A stretch of 64,000 nucleotides of DNA from Desulfosporosinus sp. (GTDB lineage: Bacteria; Bacillota; Desulfitobacteriia; Desulfitobacteriales; Desulfitobacteriaceae): positions 62,001 to 126,000 of the forward strand of contig DOPM01000058.1 of the NCBI GenBank assembly GCA_003513495.1, read 5' to 3'. A model generated the notes under the pieces. That model saw only the letters and a program-made list of their open reading frames with translations. It was not told where the DNA came from and did not search any database. Of this stretch, positions 61,513 through 64,000 are shown one piece after another; position 1 is the first letter of the stretch, and each line of letters opens with the position of its first letter. The position numbers and the translations under genes were made by a program.

Positions 61513-61564
61513 AAAACACCTTCAATGGGGCAAAGTAAATCTAGTGCTACATAGGAGGTGTTTT
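61513..61564 (+). promoter_or_regulatory. Possible hairpin covering the RNase J ribosome site
   Basis: AAAACACC (61513-61520) can pair with GGTGTTTT (61557-61564), which overlaps the AGGAGGT ribosome site of the next gene. Such a stem could reduce initiation. It is an eye-found structure only. Confidence 0.4.
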
Positions 61565-61566
61565 TT

Positions 61567-63243
61567 GTGTTGCCCAATAAGACGTCAAAACTTAGTGTAA
61601 TTCCCCTGGGAGGAACCGGAGAAATTGGTAAGAACCTGCTTGTTTTTGAATATGAGGATTCTATTGTATTAATTGATGGGGGAGTAAAGTTCCCGGATGA
61701 AGAACTGCTTGGTATTGACTTAGTAATTCCTGATATAACCTATTTAGAGAAAAATCGTGATCGTATTAAAGGCCTTTTTATTACTCATGGACATGAAGAT
61801 CACATTGGTGGGCTTCCCTTCATTTTGCCCAAACTGAATATACCTATTTATGGAACTAAGTTAGCCATGGGATTAGTACAGGCTAAGTTTCAGGAACGAA
61901 CCCCTTACCCCGAAACGTTAATGCACATTCTAGAGCCAGGCCAACCCATCCAAGCAGGGGCATTTCTAGTAGAAACCTTTCGGGTAACTCATAGTATTCC
62001 TGATGCTGTAGGGTATTCTCTACTTACCCCAGTGGGGCGAGTGATTTACACTGGAGACTTCAAGGTAGACTACACTCCCATAGACGGTCAGGACATGGAC
62101 CTGGGAAAACTAGCTGCTTGGGGGCAGGAAGGGGTACTAGCACTGCTCTGTGACTCTACAAATTCAGAAAGACCCGGCGTAACTGTTTCAGAGATGGCGG
62201 TTGGGAAGTCCTTGCGAGAGTGGTTCGAACGGGCTAAAGGGAAGATTATTATGGCAACCTTTGCCTCGAATGTCCACAGAATTCAGCAAGCGATTGATGC
62301 AGCCTCCGATATTGGACGCAAGGTTTGTGTTGTAGGAAGAAGTATGGAAAATGTCGTTCGAACAGCAACAGAATTAGGGTATCTGAAACTGCCGGATGAG
62401 AGCATCTTAGTTCCCAGTGCTGAGGTTGGTAATATGCCCTCTGAGAAATTACTTGTGCTCACTACTGGAAGTCAAGGAGAGCCCCTGGCAGCTTTGACAC
62501 GAATGGCAACACGGAGCCATCGTCAGATCAATGTACAAGCCGGGGATATGGTCATTATGGCGGCAACGCCGATTCCAGGGAACGAGAAACTAGTTGGCAA
62601 GACGATCAACCATCTTTATCAGCTCGGTGCTGAAGTCGTTACTAAGGAAATGGGGCAGGTCCATGTTTCCGGACACGCCAATCAAGAAGAAATTAAACTA
62701 ATCATTCGTCTCGTCCAACCACGTTTTCTTATACCACATCACGGTGAAATCCGGCATCAAGTTGGATTTAGAAGAATTGGACATTCCCTTGGTTATACTG
62801 ATCAAGACATCGCCATCACTCAGCTAGGTTCACGTGTTCAACTTTCTCCAGATCGAATGGAATTTGGTGAACATGTTCAAGCAGGAAGTGTCTATATCGA
62901 TGGGCTGGGTGTGGGCGATGTAGGACAGGTTGTCTTACGAGATCGTCAACAATTGGGGCAAGATGGAGTAGTTGTGGTTGTAGCCGCGCTTTCAAAAGCT
63001 AAGCCCTATAAGATAATATCTGGGCCAGATATTATCTCCAGAGGATTTACATTTATGAAAGAAGCTGAAATCTTAGTGGACGGAGCTAAGGTGGAAGTAA
63101 CGAATGCCTTGGAAAGACAACTTCAGAAAGATCAAATAGAATGGGGGGTCTTAAAAGCAAATATTCGCGACAGTCTTGGCAAATACTTATGGGATAAGAC
63201 TCGGAGACGCCCTATGATTCTTCCTGTATTATTGCACTATTAG
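61567..63243 (+). CDS. rnj: Ribonuclease J
   Basis: About 558 residues. A metallo-beta-lactamase core with ITHGHEDHIGG, GDFKVDYTPIDG, the beta-CASP segment (TNSERPGVT, ATFASNVHRIQQ, TGSQGEPLAAL) and HVSGHANQEE, plus the C-terminal RNase J domain. It degrades and matures RNA with 5'-exo and endo activity. AGGAGG at 61553-61558 favours GTG at 61567 over the overlapping GTG at 61558. Whether this is RnjA or RnjB cannot be told from this gene alone. Confidence 0.94.
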   Translation: MLPNKTSKLSVIPLGGTGEIGKNLLVFEYEDSIVLIDGGVKFPDEELLGIDLVIPDITYLEKNRDRIKGLFITHGHEDHIGGLPFILPKLNIPIYGTKLAMGLVQAKFQERTPYPETLMHILEPGQPIQAGAFLVETFRVTHSIPDAVGYSLLTPVGRVIYTGDFKVDYTPIDGQDMDLGKLAAWGQEGVLALLCDSTNSERPGVTVSEMAVGKSLREWFERAKGKIIMATFASNVHRIQQAIDAASDIGRKVCVVGRSMENVVRTATELGYLKLPDESILVPSAEVGNMPSEKLLVLTTGSQGEPLAALTRMATRSHRQINVQAGDMVIMAATPIPGNEKLVGKTINHLYQLGAEVVTKEMGQVHVSGHANQEEIKLIIRLVQPRFLIPHHGEIRHQVGFRRIGHSLGYTDQDIAITQLGSRVQLSPDRMEFGEHVQAGSVYIDGLGVGDVGQVVLRDRQQLGQDGVVVVVAALSKAKPYKIISGPDIISRGFTFMKEAEILVDGAKVEVTNALERQLQKDQIEWGVLKANIRDSLGKYLWDKTRRRPMILPVLLHY

Positions 63244-63271
63244 AACTAACTTATGGAATTTCCCTGGGTTT

Positions 63272-63303
63272 AGAGCGCTGCGGCAGAATTGACCGAAGCG
63301 CTC
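63272..63303 (+). terminator. Possible terminator after RNase J
   Basis: AGAGCGCT and AGCGCTCT form an 8-bp stem with a 16-base loop, followed by TAGTTTTGCTTT. The remaining ~220 bases before the last gene show no other gene. Confidence 0.6.
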
Positions 63304-63528
63304 TTAGTTTTGCTTTAGACTTTTACGAAGAATACCACTTGCAGTTTTCTTTTGTGGAACTTAAGAGTAATTGCAGGAAAAATGATTAATATTGCAGAAT
63401 AAAATAGATAAGATATTTGAACGTTAATGCTTTAACGAAAAATACTCAGTTGGCGCTAGTAAAAATCTCAGGCAGCCTTCAGTTGCCCTTATGCCCTCTG
63501 TTTATTTCAAGAAAGGAGTGCTTGGGAA

Positions 63529-64000
63529 ATGAACTATAAGTGGAATTTTAGCCAGGTCACTCCTCTGCGTATTGCCATTCTTTATGGGCTCGTTGGCTGG
63601 TTATGGATTCTTTTTTCTGACCGTTTATTAGGAAGAATAGAAACGAATGATCAGAAATTACTTCAGTTATCGACATTTAAAGGTGGACTCTTTATCCTTG
63701 TGACGTCAATCTTGCTTTACCTACTTATTCATTACGGATATAAAACTCTCCAGAAATCAGAGCAAGCTCTCATCAAAGATCGCGCAGTCTTAGAGCGATA
63801 TCGGCTTTTGGCAGATGAGGTGCTGGATATTATAATATTTATCAGCCCGGAAGGGCAGATTATTGATGCTAATGAGGCGGCAGTGAAGCGATATGGTTAT
63901 TCTCGTGATGAATTAACGAATATGCCTTTCAGTAAGCTTCGTTTGCCAGAGGACCATTCAACCGTTCCCTACTTTCTCCAAAATGCACCAAAAGGAATGC
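63529..64000 (+). CDS. Membrane-anchored PAS sensor protein, N-terminal part (partial)
   Basis: The frame runs off the window after 157 codons. Two membrane helices (about 12-32 and 52-72) are separated by a short loop. A coiled linker (LQKSEQALIKDRAVLERY) leads to a PAS domain starting LLADEVLDIIIFISPEGQIIDANEAAVKRYGYS. The output domain is outside; histidine kinase and GGDEF/EAL are the usual possibilities. GAAAGGAG lies before the ATG. Confidence 0.8.
   Translation, partial: MNYKWNFSQVTPLRIAILYGLVGWLWILFSDRLLGRIETNDQKLLQLSTFKGGLFILVTSILLYLLIHYGYKTLQKSEQALIKDRAVLERYRLLADEVLDIIIFISPEGQIIDANEAAVKRYGYSRDELTNMPFSKLRLPEDHSTVPYFLQNAPKGM

Noticed and set aside
63304..63528. Possible riboswitch before the PAS sensor
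   Set aside because: Some short complementary pieces are present, such as AACGTTAATGCTTTAACG, but nothing matches a known class by eye.

Overview
The window is chromosomal DNA of an anaerobic, endospore-forming, low-to-moderate G+C Firmicute. It most resembles Peptococcaceae of the Desulfosporosinus/Desulfitobacterium type. This rests on an intact sigma-K gene, RNase J, an IreB/RuvX/DUF1292 block behind alaS, strong AGGAGG ribosome sites, frequent GTG/TTG starts, and a Trp T-box. No tRNA, rRNA, CRISPR array, prophage or complete insertion sequence was seen. Assignment to a genus is inference.

Layout. (1) 1-5558: end of alaS, then ireB, an aldo/keto reductase with a ferredoxin tail, an SMR efflux pump, ruvX, a DUF1292 gene, a VanW-type lipoprotein and mltG. 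(2) 5559-7440: a long imperfect palindrome, then a solitary trpB on the minus strand with a complete Trp-specific T-box leader and promoter. (3) 7707-20072: a tightly coupled nine-gene operon that I read as an XrtG (Gram-positive exosortase) system. It encodes a PTPS-like domain fused to a GT-C-like membrane protein, a small secreted protein with a C-terminal anchor, the exosortase, two family 2 glycosyltransferases, a second GT-C-like protein, an HD-GYP protein with a broken GGDEF site, a GtrA flippase-like protein, and a soluble protein with two PTPS-like repeats. (4) 20204-24198: a U32 peptidase-family protein, two tandem DUF4911 genes, and a convergent MoxR ATPase/VWA pair. (5) 24616-42658: type IV pilus operon 1 (pilB, pilC, three near-identical major pilins, minor pilins, pilM/N/O, a 972-residue PilX-like protein, a roughly 1570-residue surface protein) and a prepilin peptidase that appears to start with AUU. 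(6) 42750-44093: sigK and yqeG. (7) 44466-58203: a second pilus/type II secretion-like assembly system (pseudopilins, GspE/PilB, PilT, PilC, pilin, prepilin peptidase, a GspL-like PilM-PilN fusion, PilO/GspM-like) interleaved with aroE, aroC, aroK and aroB. (8) 58283-63243: a LysM protein, aroQ, a proline peptidase, efp and an RNase J gene. (9) The start of a membrane-anchored PAS sensor runs off the right edge.

How the parts may work together. Operon 1 has three candidate major pilins, large surface proteins and a PilB with an N-terminal domain of the MshEN (c-di-GMP-binding) type. Operon 2 supplies the only PilT retraction ATPase seen here and a second prepilin peptidase, so the two systems may share parts. 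The XrtG operon carries its own putative c-di-GMP phosphodiesterase. Both surface systems could therefore answer to c-di-GMP, which is an inference. The XrtG/PTPS/GT-C operon is the most poorly understood and most interesting content: its families are named in databases, but the reaction, the glycan and the role of the PTPS-like domains are, to my knowledge, unknown.

Extragenic sequence holds several copies of a GTCATCCTGAG...CAGGATGAC palindromic repeat and other perfect inverted repeats.
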